Below, one piece after another: positions 1 to 15,910 of a stretch of DNA of 18,573 nucleotides (positions are counted from its first letter, which is position 1; the number at the start of each line of letters is the position of its first letter). The notes under the pieces were generated by a model. That model was not told the DNA's origin, ran no database searches, and saw only the letters and a list, made by a program, of their open reading frames with translations. Position numbers and translations under genes: made by a program. The DNA lies in assembly GCA_028565635.1 (NCBI GenBank), contig JAOXYB010017774.1, forward strand, positions 1-18,573, given 5' to 3'. Origin of the DNA: Phoronis ovalis. Lineage: Eukaryota > Phoronida > Phoronidae.

Positions 1-163
1 GTAAAATATTCTTGTCGGTAATGTATCCTTCGTCATATCGCCATCTCTCGTCATTGACATCACAGTTACACCTCCCTGTAGAGTAAGTTTTAGTTCTTCA
101 GGAAAACTAAAAACTAAAAATTAAACTGTACAAATTAATTTAGGTTAAATGCAGACACTAAGG
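1..163. other. Left flank, no gene seen
   Basis: A+T-rich sequence downstream of the stop that closes the minus-strand reverse-transcriptase remnant. It could be the 3' part of that element, but I see no poly-A tail, terminal repeat or duplicated target site that would mark an end. Confidence 0.3.
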
Positions 164-406
164 TTAAGGGTTAGGGTGTTTAGGGTTAGTGTTGCTGATT
201 CTAGGTCTAACCAGGGTGTCTCCTATGTTTTTCCTATGCTAGGTCTTGTACGAGTTTACTAAAAAATTGCTTTCTAGTAGTTTGTCCGACTCTATAAGTT
301 CCCAGTGTTTGTTTAGTACTGTCCTTAAGTCTTTCACATGGGGATTGTATGTTGATGTGAATGCTAATGGTTTGTAATTAGTTTTGTTTGTTTTCTTCCG
401 GTATAT
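164..406 (-). mobile_element. Decayed reverse-transcriptase fragment (Penelope-like / GIY-YIG-associated type)
   Basis: Read on the minus strand, the frame open from 406 to 164 contains FTSTYNPHVKDL, then a KHWELIESDKLLESN block, then NIGDTLVRPRI. The order TYNP, KHW, D..L, then N-x-x-D-x-LVR is the signature I associate with the segment between reverse transcriptase and GIY-YIG endonuclease in animal Penelope-like elements and relatives. An in-frame TAG at 239-241 breaks it and a TAA at 164-166 ends it before any GIY-YIG domain. The frame is closed upstream by TAA at 407-409, and no RT catalytic motifs follow at higher coordinates, so this is a short truncated scrap. The family call rests on motif memory and could be off at the level of element type. 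Confidence 0.6.
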
Positions 407-454
407 TTAAGGATATTGTCTCTCTAAACGGGAAACAGTTCAAGACTCACTGGC

Positions 455-607
455 ATGGTAAATAACAAACTACAAAATAGTCTGAGACAAAAGTTAGAAA
501 AACGAGATAACTCCCTCCCTCTGGCGGATCTATGGAAACAACAATCAAAATGCCTAACCCATGCCACCATCCGAACCAATCAACGAAAACATGAGTCGGG
601 AGATTGA
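455..607 (+). other. Short ORF overlapping the next one in another frame
   Basis: An ATG at 455 opens 50 codons ending at TGA 605-607. It overlaps the first 47 bases of the basic ORF that starts at 561, in a different frame. The composition (Lys, Arg, Gln, Asn) resembles that ORF, so the two may be parts of one frameshifted element ORF. No domain is recognised, and a chance ORF is equally possible. Confidence 0.2.
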
Positions 608-881
608 TAGTATCTCCTTCAGCGACATGTCAGTACGCTTATTCAACAAAAACCTATACATGTTACCAAAAAACAAACAAGTAAAGGAGAATCCAAAAAC
701 GCAACAAAACCAAATCTTAAAAAGGAAACGCCTATCATTTCATTTTGAACCACCCTTTAAAAGAACTAAAACAGAGGATAAAGCAAAACCTAGGAAAACA
801 AACATATCCAAAAAAGGTATGCCAGAAAACGAAATAATAAAATCACCCATCAAACGGCTAATCCGGATAAACAAAATATAA
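561..881 (+). CDS. Hypothetical basic protein, 106 aa, unidentified
   Basis: An uninterrupted 106-codon ORF that begins with ATG and ends at TAA. The product is strongly basic and Lys/Arg/Asn-rich, without a signal peptide, membrane segment or cysteines. The cluster KRKRLSFHFEPPFKRTK (about residues 54-70) looks like a bipartite nuclear-localisation or nucleic-acid-binding stretch. It lies 155 bases from the minus-strand reverse-transcriptase remnant, pointing away from it, so it may be a fragment of a mobile element's nucleic-acid-binding protein. I recognise no family. A TATA box, splice context or poly-A signal tied to it is not evident. It is the longest plus-strand ORF in the window, but in A+T-rich DNA a 106-codon ORF can still be chance. 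Confidence 0.35.
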   Translation: MPPSEPINENMSREIDSISFSDMSVRLFNKNLYMLPKNKQVKENPKTQQNQILKRKRLSFHFEPPFKRTKTEDKAKPRKTNISKKGMPENEIIKSPIKRLIRINKI

Positions 882-2204
882 ATCGAACCCGAAAAGTCAA
901 CATCCATTGAATTTATTCGTGTTCAAATTAAAATTCGCCCGCACGGAGCCTAGGACACAACCACACAGTAAAATAACCGTCCTAAATATGTTATAACTAG
1001 TGGTTCATTAGTGTCTAGCAGGACCTTGATAGTGTATCTGGTTAGACTACTACCCCCACATAACCTACTGGTGAGATTAGTTGACTCTTAGGATATTAAT
1101 ACTTAGTGTGGCAGAAAAAACATGGAGGCAATTTAAGAACTTTATGAGTCAAATTTGCTGTTAAACTTAAAGATGGCTGCCTGTACCAAAGTATGCTTAT
1201 TAATCGGTTACGTTATGGTCAGGACACTAGTTATTGTAATTTATTATTTGTAATTATAAGACAGTACTGTTTGATGTACTTAGCAGAAAGTGTAAAATCG
1301 ACCTGTTTAAACTTGTATTTAATAATTGAGAATTCTCTTGAAATCTATAAAAAACACCTCAGTTCTTAATCTGAAATCTACAACTTAGGCATACGCTATA
1401 ATATCTATCTGTTCCATTCTGTACATTAAATTGTAAAGTAACCCGCGTGTTTCAACAAACTGTCATTAGAATAAGAGGCTTAGATCAATTTCAATTGACT
1501 GATGTCGTCCTTGCAGATACGTTCTGCAGTTACGTACAGATAAAACATATATTTTACGTCTAAACTGAAAATAGATAATTCTTTGTACTGAAAATTATTT
1601 ATCATTGCGCAACATCCGATTTAACATGTATAGTTTTCATTCAGCGTCAGTAGACTTATACATAGTTTGGATTTCAAAAATCTAAACATGTTTTGTGCAG
1701 TTGATAGATTTTCTGAGTTGCACGACATTAAAAGGTAGATAAATGTGTAAACATATCAGGATAAACAGTGCCACTTTTTGAGTTTAACCATCTCATTTCA
1801 TCTTTGCAGCTTCATCTTTCACCTACGAAATATTGTGAAACAATTTATTTGCAAAATAAGCATTTCTAGATCTATTCAGCGTCTTATCACTTAATCATGC
1901 TTTCATAAGTATTGAGTATCCTTATGTACTGTGAGGTAAGATTTTTCAGAACGCACAAAACATGATTTGCTTTAATTTTTAGTTTTTGATTGATTCATAG
2001 GCTACAGTTTTTGTATTCTTTTTTTGTTAATACCTGTACCAAAAAACACTGTCTGTGCATAATCGAAGTCATAATATCATTACGTTATTGTTTTTTATCA
2101 TTTCAGAAATATTATTTTCCCAACTTTGTGATTCTGCATCATCAAACCTTTAATTAATCATCTGTACTTAATTTGAATTCATAGATTTGGGTCGTTAGCG
2201 TAAA
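882..2204. other. Intergenic, no gene seen
   Basis: About 1.3 kb of A+T-rich sequence with frequent stops in all frames. If the FReP exon-1 remnant just above (2205-2450) were part of a longer pseudogene, its next exons should lie here. I looked for the CxC, DGGGW, FWLG and KIRP coding blocks on the minus strand and did not find them. Confidence 0.5.
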
Positions 2205-2450
2205 CTCTGTTGCAGTTTATTATCAAAAATCAACTTTTTGTAAACCTTAACATTTTTGCAAACCTTTCAATTGAGCGTTCAAGCCCTGGATCATTTTTTT
2301 ATCTCATAGTTTCACATACTGGATTTCAGTCGCCATGGCTTGTAGTCTAGATTTAATTACTTGTTGCTTAGATTTATTGGTTTATTATTTAGCAGCAAAC
2401 TTTTTTTAGATACTTGCCTGTTGTTGCAACTCTAATATCTGACTAGGTAA
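2205..2450 (-). pseudogene. Decayed copy of FReP exon 1 (coiled-coil part)
   Basis: The plus-strand block at 2311-2334 matches 11673-11696, inside exon 1 of the intact FReP gene, over 24 bases with about one difference. The match resumes with CATGGCTTGT, TTTAGCAGCAA, and a TTGTTGCAACTCTAATATCTGACT block that mirrors 11755-11777. The order and orientation are the same as in exon 1, corresponding to roughly residues 60-115. An insertion of about 45 bases (2345-2390) and in-frame stops make it non-coding. No signal-peptide part and no downstream exons remain. It shows that another FReP copy once lay on this side of the intact gene. Confidence 0.75.
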
Positions 2451-2526
2451 TGACGCCGTGTTTATTTGAGAATCGCATTAAAACTCAAGCATTATTACGC
2501 CATCTATTGTAGCTGATGAGCCACGT

Positions 2527-2593
2527 TATAAAAGTGCTCAGTATGTACCAGTTGAATACGAGTATGTCAAGTAGACACACCGCCAACTCAAGT
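2527..2593 (+). promoter_or_regulatory. Possible TATA promoter with short first exon
   Basis: TATAAAAG at 2527-2534 is followed 58 bases later by an excellent splice-donor match, AA|GTAAGT, with GT at 2592-2593. The spacing would give a noncoding first exon of about 30 nt. The same layout occurs at 6233-6296. No downstream exon has been identified, so this is a pattern, not a gene call. Confidence 0.25.
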
Positions 2594-3029
2594 AAGTAAA
2601 ACTATATTTTGTTTAATTTACATAGTATTCATAATTTTTCAAGAAAATAAAGTTGTGCCTTTTAACTATTCACGGGTTGTAATGTACTTGAATATAGCAT
2701 AGAAGACTTTGGAAAATTGTTGTGTATAAATTAAAACGACAAATTATTTGTCATATAATTACAAGTGAGCCTAGTAGTCTGACTGTTATGCCTCGGCTGG
2801 TTGTATATGAGTTGATATTAATGTAATACTTATCGCTTTTATAATATTGCTTCTGTACGCTATTCTGACTCAGATTATATTTGATGCCGTAGCGTGTGTT
2901 CAAAGCGTGTATATACATTGTTGAATACATTTTTGAATATCGCAGTCTATAAGAACCAATTTTGTGACTTGAGATCACTTTGCCAATCCTTGTCAAAAAT
3001 ATACTTTCATGATCAGGTGCCAGTTAAGG
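2594..3029. other. Intergenic, no gene seen
   Basis: A+T-rich. An 81-codon minus-strand open frame at 2751-2996 has no recognisable domain, no splice context and noise-like composition, so I treat it as chance. Confidence 0.4.
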
Positions 3030-3292
3030 CTATTGTAGTCTGTTAAGTAGGAAGAACGCCGTAAAATACAGGGACAAATTTGGGCTTGAAGAACTAGATA
3101 TTTGTTTTCTGTTATTTTCTGCTATTTTGACATCTGCATGTTTCGATCCTCTATATGTCCAGCTTTTACCGCTCCACTCCGCATGTGCATGTGCATCAAC
3201 TCCACAATAGTTATAAAACAGCAATGATGAACTATACTGCCCCGTTACATGTTCGGTGTTATCCAAATTTATGCTAAGCACGGTTTTAAGGA
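3030..3292 (-). CDS. Candidate terminal exon with GPI-anchor-like tail (hypothetical)
   Basis: Minus-strand open frame of about 87 codons ending at TAG 3030-3032. A TTTAG acceptor at 3293 would start the exon at 3292 in phase 1. The sequence includes LSINLDNTEHVTGQY, a CGVDAHAHAEW block, HADVKI, and then a tail SSSSSPNLSLYFTAFFLL. A Ser cluster followed by a short hydrophobic C-terminus is the layout of a GPI-attachment signal. The L-x-I-x-L...G-x-Y pattern and the closing V-K-I strand are loosely like the second half of an Ig-type fold, but the expected Cys is not at the right place. There is no ATG in the usable part, the acceptor lacks a good pyrimidine tract, and no partner exon was found. 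It lies between the FReP poly-A signals and the exon-1 remnant. It may be a real exon, an exon relic or chance. Confidence 0.3.
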
Positions 3293-3420
3293 CTAAACAT
3301 AATTAACATAGTCGTGCACGTAACTATATCCTGTATATGTTTTTGTAAATTGGTCGAAACAAACCGCAGCTGCAGTGAATAACCATTGATTCTAACTAAA
3401 TAAAGACGTACACATAATTG

Positions 3421-3435
3421 TTTATTACATTTATT
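3421..3435 (-). terminator. Polyadenylation signals for the FReP gene
   Basis: Two minus-strand AATAAA hexamers, at 3430-3435 and 3421-3426, about 290 bases beyond the FReP stop codon. They are the nearest canonical signals found and imply a 3' UTR of about 300 nt. A variant hexamer nearer the stop could be used instead. Confidence 0.5.
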
Positions 3436-3722
3436 AAATTATTTTCATTTTTGGAATTAGTAATGACTAAAAACTCAATGTTATGCGCAAAGACATATAT
3501 CAGCATATGTGTAGGTGGTATAGCAAGACGTGTTACATTAATGTACTTTGATCTGCTCTCTGATATCATAACTAGTCACATGGCCACGAAATTATTTACT
3601 GGTTAGGAATAAAAATGTATTATTTATATATCGCCATTTTGTAACTTAAATTGTTAATCTATATCTTAAAGGATATAGTTAATTGAGAACATATTTTGGT
3701 GTAAACATCTTTTTTATAAAGG

Positions 3723-11968
<8,246 letters not shown>

Positions 11969-12018
11969 GCTCCAACGTTATACGATGATGTCTGTTTTCC
12001 TTGATATATTGTCTACCC

Positions 12019-12025
12019 TTATATA
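12019..12025 (-). promoter_or_regulatory. TATA box of the FReP gene
   Basis: Minus-strand CTATATAAGG, with its core 51-57 bases upstream of the ATG, predicts transcription start near 11990-11995 and a very short 5' UTR. No CCAAT box or clear kappaB-type site was recognised just upstream. Confidence 0.65.
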
Positions 12026-12029
12026 GTTT

Positions 12030-13462
12030 ATTTATCTATCTAAGTCCTAATGCTGATTAAAACACTCCCATAACTTGTTTTGTATCACTTGCTTTTTATC
12101 ATTTGCACATGTGACGGCTCGCGTCCACAGGAACTGTGAGAACAAAGTTCGGTTTGATATTGTTTAAAGTGCTAAAATACCCAGAGAGAATATGTCGCAT
12201 GTGCGAAAAATAAAACTATTTCTAAGTGAATATAAACGCCAGTTGTTTGGTCACTGTAACATTTGTCCACTGTTATCTGTTTTCTGTATGATAGCATGGT
12301 GTTTATTAACAGGTTGGGATAACTTACTACGATAAGGCACACTAAATAGCTTTTGAAACAATTATTATTGTGCCTTATCAAATATCAAGTTACGTTAGGG
12401 GCAACGTTTTGTTTAATTTGTGTTAGAACACCTGCAATGCTATCTTTTGAAGATAATTGTCCTAGTTTGTGACAGCACATATACTTTGCGACACATGCGT
12501 TTACACTCTCAAATGCATTTAAGTGCTTGAGTACTTGAAAGCTCGTGATCTTATGAAAACAGTGTTTTTCAATATACTTCACTCAAAAGAGTCCAATCAC
12601 TTCTGTGTCATATGATTTGTTCAACTGTCAACAGTTAACTTGATGAATTGAAATAAAAGTTCATATAATTATTTTTTTCACGTATATAATTAACATAATC
12701 ATTCGATAAATGTGGTGAAATAACTGGGTTAAGTTTTAAAAAAGGAAAATAGTTAGGAAAAAAAGCCGATCATGAGTGAACGAAGGATTGTTTTGACAAT
12801 CAAGTTTGAATATGTACTATCTCAATAGGTCATAACACGCGGAATACGAAATAAATTACAATGATCGAATCACAGACACAACGGCATATAGTAAAGTGTA
12901 AGACAATATAAATATTCAGCAATATTTAGGTCAGGGCAAGACCTCAGCTGTTGAAACTATACATGTGAAATCCAGGGACGTCCGAACAAAACTGTTGGGC
13001 TGAGTTTCGTTTCATACAAACCTGGTTTCGAACTTAAGTTTCAACACCATATTAAGTTGTTGCTATAGTTACTGCTCATGCAGTTATAAGCCAGCATCTA
13101 GTTATCATTTTAGAAAATAATTACAATTCATGATTTGTAAAACATTCAGCAACTCATAGATGATATACATGAATTGGTTATATAATGTTCCAGTGTATCA
13201 CCACCCTTACATTTTGATAGCGTTCTGCGGCCCAGGTGTAAACACTCTGATCCGTATATATTTAATATTGTCAAAACAGCCACCCTCCGATATCTTAATG
13301 TGAAAGAAACAATTCTGAAATAGATAAAAACATTTTTATAAAATCCCAAAATCGTACTTTGTTAAAACAATTAAAACCCCAGCCTGAAATAACCTCCAAC
13401 ACAAAATACTCATCCGGAAGATTTAAAAATACCACCACGAAGGACTGTACATACATTTATAC
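12030..13462. other. Upstream region of the FReP gene, no gene seen
   Basis: A+T-rich. Holds a perfect 11-base inverted repeat, GATAAGGCACA, at 12331-12341 and 12369-12379 around a 27-base loop. Open frames at 12172-12381, 12385-12582 and 13146-13349 (minus strand) carry no recognisable domain. Confidence 0.5.
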
Positions 13463-13510
13463 CTTTACCCTGGCAGTACCCCATACGTGAATTAGTACAT
13501 TCACAGTTAC
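13463..13510 (-). CDS. Possible Cys-rich mini-exon
   Basis: A 48-nt segment between TTGATCAG acceptor and AAAG|GTATAA donor, phase 1 at both ends, encoding NCECTNSRMGYCQGKG. Two adjacent Cys and a third after a short loop resemble part of an EGF-like unit, or a counterpart of the CxC segment in FReP exon 2 (NECSCQKD, also phase 1-1). No neighbouring exon is found, so this could be chance. Confidence 0.25.
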
Positions 13511-14164
13511 CTGATCAATGTTTAACCATATTCTAGAATCTAGCCAAAACAAAAAATCAATATTATTATACTCCTACAAAGGACCTAAACATTTGGAAAA
13601 CTATTTGACCAGGCCTACCAATCATAGCATTCAAATGCTTCTAGCAACAGGGTTCGTGTGAATATTGCTAAATCTGCTTTCAGTAATATCAAAACAGCTT
13701 CGTATTATCGAGAGGCGATTATATTGTTTGTATATTAAGATTATTCTAGATTATTAAACGTTGACCTCCGTTGAAAATAAATTTCTAACTGTCACTATGT
13801 CTTCTATCAAATGAATATGGTTTGAGTGCATGAAGTATATAAAGAGATACAATAAACATGTCAATACAAGAATCAATAGTTGCAATATCACATCCAGTAA
13901 AAAAGCAATGTAATTTGTACACATATAAGTTAAAACTGCTGTTTCTTTTACAATCCCTTCATCGGAAATGAGTGTTCAAAAACAATAATGACTTCTTAAA
14001 GGGTAATGTTAAAACTATAATAACAGTTACTTCCTCTTGATTTAAAATATTTCCCCTCGATATTTAAACTTCGATGACGGTCACTCGCTCTACATGTATT
14101 TATAAATCTACAAAAAAGATTTTTGTACGACTTTTTTATCATCCGATTTAATTTAAATCAAATG
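13511..14164. other. No gene seen
   Basis: A+T-rich sequence between the mini-exon candidate and the Ig fragments, with no recognisable coding block on either strand. Confidence 0.4.
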
Positions 14165-14335
14165 AAAATGGTTCCATGTATTGTTTATTGTGTAAACAGT
14201 TAAATATATGCGGCCATTTCCGCGAATTGTAGCTGACCAGCAAGATATAGTATATTTGTCTTTTGATGAGTTATAACATGCAGAAATAAAAGTGGCTCTG
14301 CAGATTAGCCTAATACCTCGGCTTGTAAATAAAAA
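14165..14335 (-). pseudogene. Possible Ig-domain fragment
   Basis: A minus-strand open frame following a pyrimidine-rich tract encodes SRGIRLICRATF, then DKYTISCWSATIRGNGRIYL and LTV. The Y-x-x-x-C-x-x-A...G...L-x-V spacing is that of the last two strands of an Ig domain. No complete domain or matched splice phase is evident. Given the Ig fragments next to it, relic status is reasonable but unproven. Confidence 0.3.
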
Positions 14336-14388
14336 AAATATGTTCAGCTATCATTTTGAACCAATGCACACTTTATTAACTCCCCCCC

Positions 14389-14570
14389 GAACGTAGATGC
14401 AACCAGCATACCACATCCGCACGAATACACATGGAGCCGAGTGGAAAACGGAAGATCGTTATTTGTGGGTAGAGATCTTTCTTACCGTACTTATGTAAAT
14501 AAAAGTGATGCTTTTGCAGTTATTTTCCGCTGTGATGTTGCTAATAAAAGTTCGAAGAAATATAATGCAC
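14389..14570 (+). pseudogene. Ig-domain exon, C-terminal part, plus-strand copy
   Basis: Plus-strand frame encoding TSIPHPHEYTWSRVENG, then SLFVGRDLSY, VNKSDAFAVIFRCDVAN and KSSKKYNA. It holds the Ig core Trp (codon 14432-14434) and the second Cys (14531-14533) in the D-x-A...F-R-C pattern. A donor, GCAC|GTGAAT at 14571, would end it in phase 1, the usual phase for Ig exons; otherwise the frame stops at 14576. The region of the first Cys is broken by small deletions (GAACGTAGATGCAACC versus GAACTTACTTGCAATACCACC in the inverted copy), and there is no acceptor. It is the continuation missing from the minus-strand exon beside it. Confidence 0.65.
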
Positions 14571-14651
14571 GTGAATAAAGATTAATTCTAATTTTTGCAT
14601 TTTAATACATTACTCGGCTCCATGTGTATTCGTGCGGTGACGGTATGCTGG
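14403..14651. repeat. Inverted repeat (foldback) formed by two opposed Ig-exon copies
   Basis: The arms 14403-14442 and 14612-14651 are inverted copies identical at 36 of 40 positions, the four differences being adjacent. Weaker similarity extends outward to about 14389 and 14671. Both arms encode the same Ig stretch (TSIP-x-PHEYTWSRV) on opposite strands. The 169-base spacer belongs to the plus-strand copy. It resembles a MITE at first sight, but the coding content and the lack of a clear target-site duplication argue for inverted duplication of an exon. Confidence 0.8.
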
Positions 14652-14783
14652 TGGTATTGCAAGTAAGTTCAATTGTGTCGCCATAGTAGAAGTAAATTCG
14701 ATTCTGACTGCATCGTTTGGTGTCTCGTATGTCAACACATTTGGCGTAAACGTCTGTTGCAGATGACGTCACAGGTACAGGTG
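14612..14783 (-). pseudogene. Ig-domain exon, N-terminal part, minus-strand copy
   Basis: Starts after a good acceptor (CTTTTCACAG, AG at 14785-14784) in phase 1. Encodes PVPVTSSATDVYAKC, then RIYFYYGDTIELTCNTTSIP and SPHEYTWSRV. The first core Cys is codon 14661-14659 and the core Trp codon 14622-14620. Homology to an Ig domain ends abruptly at 14612, exactly where similarity to the opposed copy ends, and a TAA follows after two codons. The exon is thus cut in mid-domain. Confidence 0.65.
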
Positions 14784-14889
14784 CTGTGAAAAGACTGACT
14801 GTGTAATTATTGTATGTGCATGGATACGAGGTTATTGCCTAATTAACATTAAATGCTGAACATTTGAAAAAAATCACCTACTCTTAGAA

Positions 14890-15404
14890 ATAAATAATTC
14901 GGTATAAACTCTAAACTTTCCTTACAAGTTCATACTCATTGAACAACTTTGACGTTGTTTCCAATAAATTTACAAAATGCAAGTACTTTTTTGGTTAACA
15001 TGACTGCAGGTTAAGGCCACCGCATCTGTTTGCAACGCTATAATCCTCGGGATGCTATTGGTGTTTCATAAATATCTATTATAACAGTAGGCCGAAACAC
15101 TGCGTGGAGTGTAATTTGTCGATGGCTGATTTTTACATCTAAATAATGCTCCATCATGTTCCACGTCCAACCATATAATCAGCATGCTCACAATTGTTCT
15201 CGTTTGATCATCATTTTCTAAGTAAATAGAACTATTTCCGGGTCCTATCTTAATAAACTCCGAGTCGCCCAGCCGATGCTTTCTATACCAAGTAACCTGC
15301 GCATCTGGTCCACCAAGAATTGAAGTACGGTTTATTATGGTTGGCTCTTCCCCGACTATTAAATGCGAATGGTATAATATTTAAAAGATAAAGATATTTG
15401 AGTC
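14890..15404 (-). pseudogene. Ig-superfamily pseudoexon, about one and a half Ig domains
   Basis: After an acceptor-like AATTTCAG (15405) the minus strand encodes, with frame changes, LIVGEEPTIINRTSI, then AQVTWYRKH (Trp 15290-15288), SSIYLEND, and LDVEHDGALFRCKN (Cys 15137-15135). That is an Ig domain whose first Cys position reads Arg (CGT, 15329-15327). The frame then shifts near 15088, where TVIIDIYETPIAS continues as an inter-domain strand. A further shift gives ALQTDAVALTCSHVN and IYWKQ, the Cys and Trp of a second domain. Stops at 15068-15066 and beyond make it non-functional. It is the same strand and order as the Ig exon at 14612-14783, so both probably come from one multi-Ig gene. 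Confidence 0.6.
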
Positions 15405-15725
15405 CTGAAATTTGAAGCACTTTGGGCACTCTGAGACAGAAATAGATCAAACTGGCACCTATGTGTAGAATCTCTGATGTGAGCAAATATTTAAGAACTT
15501 CTGACGGTGAACAATAAGTCTATGTTAATAACAAAACCTTTGCTACTATCACTTAAGAATGGTTTGTATCCAGATTTGATAAAAATACATTGAAGCCTAT
15601 GAGAAATGTAGCACTTAATTCGGGTCTGCTGTTGAAGCAGGCATTAAATGATAATTGTGCATATACGAAATCTTGTGAAGATTAAACACCATATTATATA
15701 TTCACAACATTGATTTCTGTTTCAG

Positions 15726-15910
15726 ATAGAAAAGGGCAATCTATACAAAAGAAAACTATCAAAGGTGCCACTTTTGAAGAGAACTACGAGTTTGTAGAAG
15801 CGAGGAGGAAGACACAAACAGCTATTTCAATATTGCCTAGTTATAGATATATACCGATTCAGTGGATCCTCAAAGATTACGAAAATCTAAGACAAATGCT
15901 GGTCGAATAA
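15726..15910 (+). CDS. Terminal exon with tyrosine motifs, product unidentified
   Basis: A good acceptor (TTGATTTCTGTTTCAG, ending 15725) opens a frame in phase 1 that runs 61 codons to TAA 15908-15910. AATAAA overlaps the stop (15906-15911) and could serve as poly-A signal. The product contains KGQSIQKKTIKGATF, ENYEFVEARRKTQ, ILPSYRYIPIQW and ILKDYENLRQML. Four tyrosines are each followed at +3 by a hydrophobic residue (YEFV, YRYI, YIPI, YENL), as in cytoplasmic tails of signalling receptors. No membrane segment is in this exon, and I recognise no family. Upstream exons are unknown. The plus-strand Ig fragment ends in a compatible phase, but linking them is speculation. Confidence 0.4.

Noticed and set aside
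164-190. TTAGGG motifs resembling an interstitial telomeric repeat
   Set aside because: Only two exact TTAGGG units in irregular spacing. They fall in the C-terminal part of the reverse-transcriptase remnant frame, where they read as Asn-Pro rich codons on the minus strand.
3418-3606. Plus-strand 62-codon ORF after an acceptor-like tract
   Set aside because: Overlaps the FReP 3' UTR region in antisense; no domain, and its start is not supported.
12331-12379. Hairpin with perfect 11-base arms as a possible small-RNA precursor
   Set aside because: The stem is too short for a microRNA precursor, and such repeats arise by chance in a window this long.
12385-12582. Minus-strand 65-codon ORF upstream of the FReP gene
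   Set aside because: No signal peptide, domain or splice context, and no similarity to neighbouring gene families.
14403-14651. A 249-bp MITE with 40-bp terminal inverted repeats
   Set aside because: Both arms encode the same Ig-domain stretch in the correct frame, flanking sequence continues the Ig exon on each side, and no clear target-site duplication is present.
15283-15486. Minus-strand 67-codon ORF
   Set aside because: It runs out of frame through the Ig pseudoexon; the Ig motifs are in another frame of the same strand.
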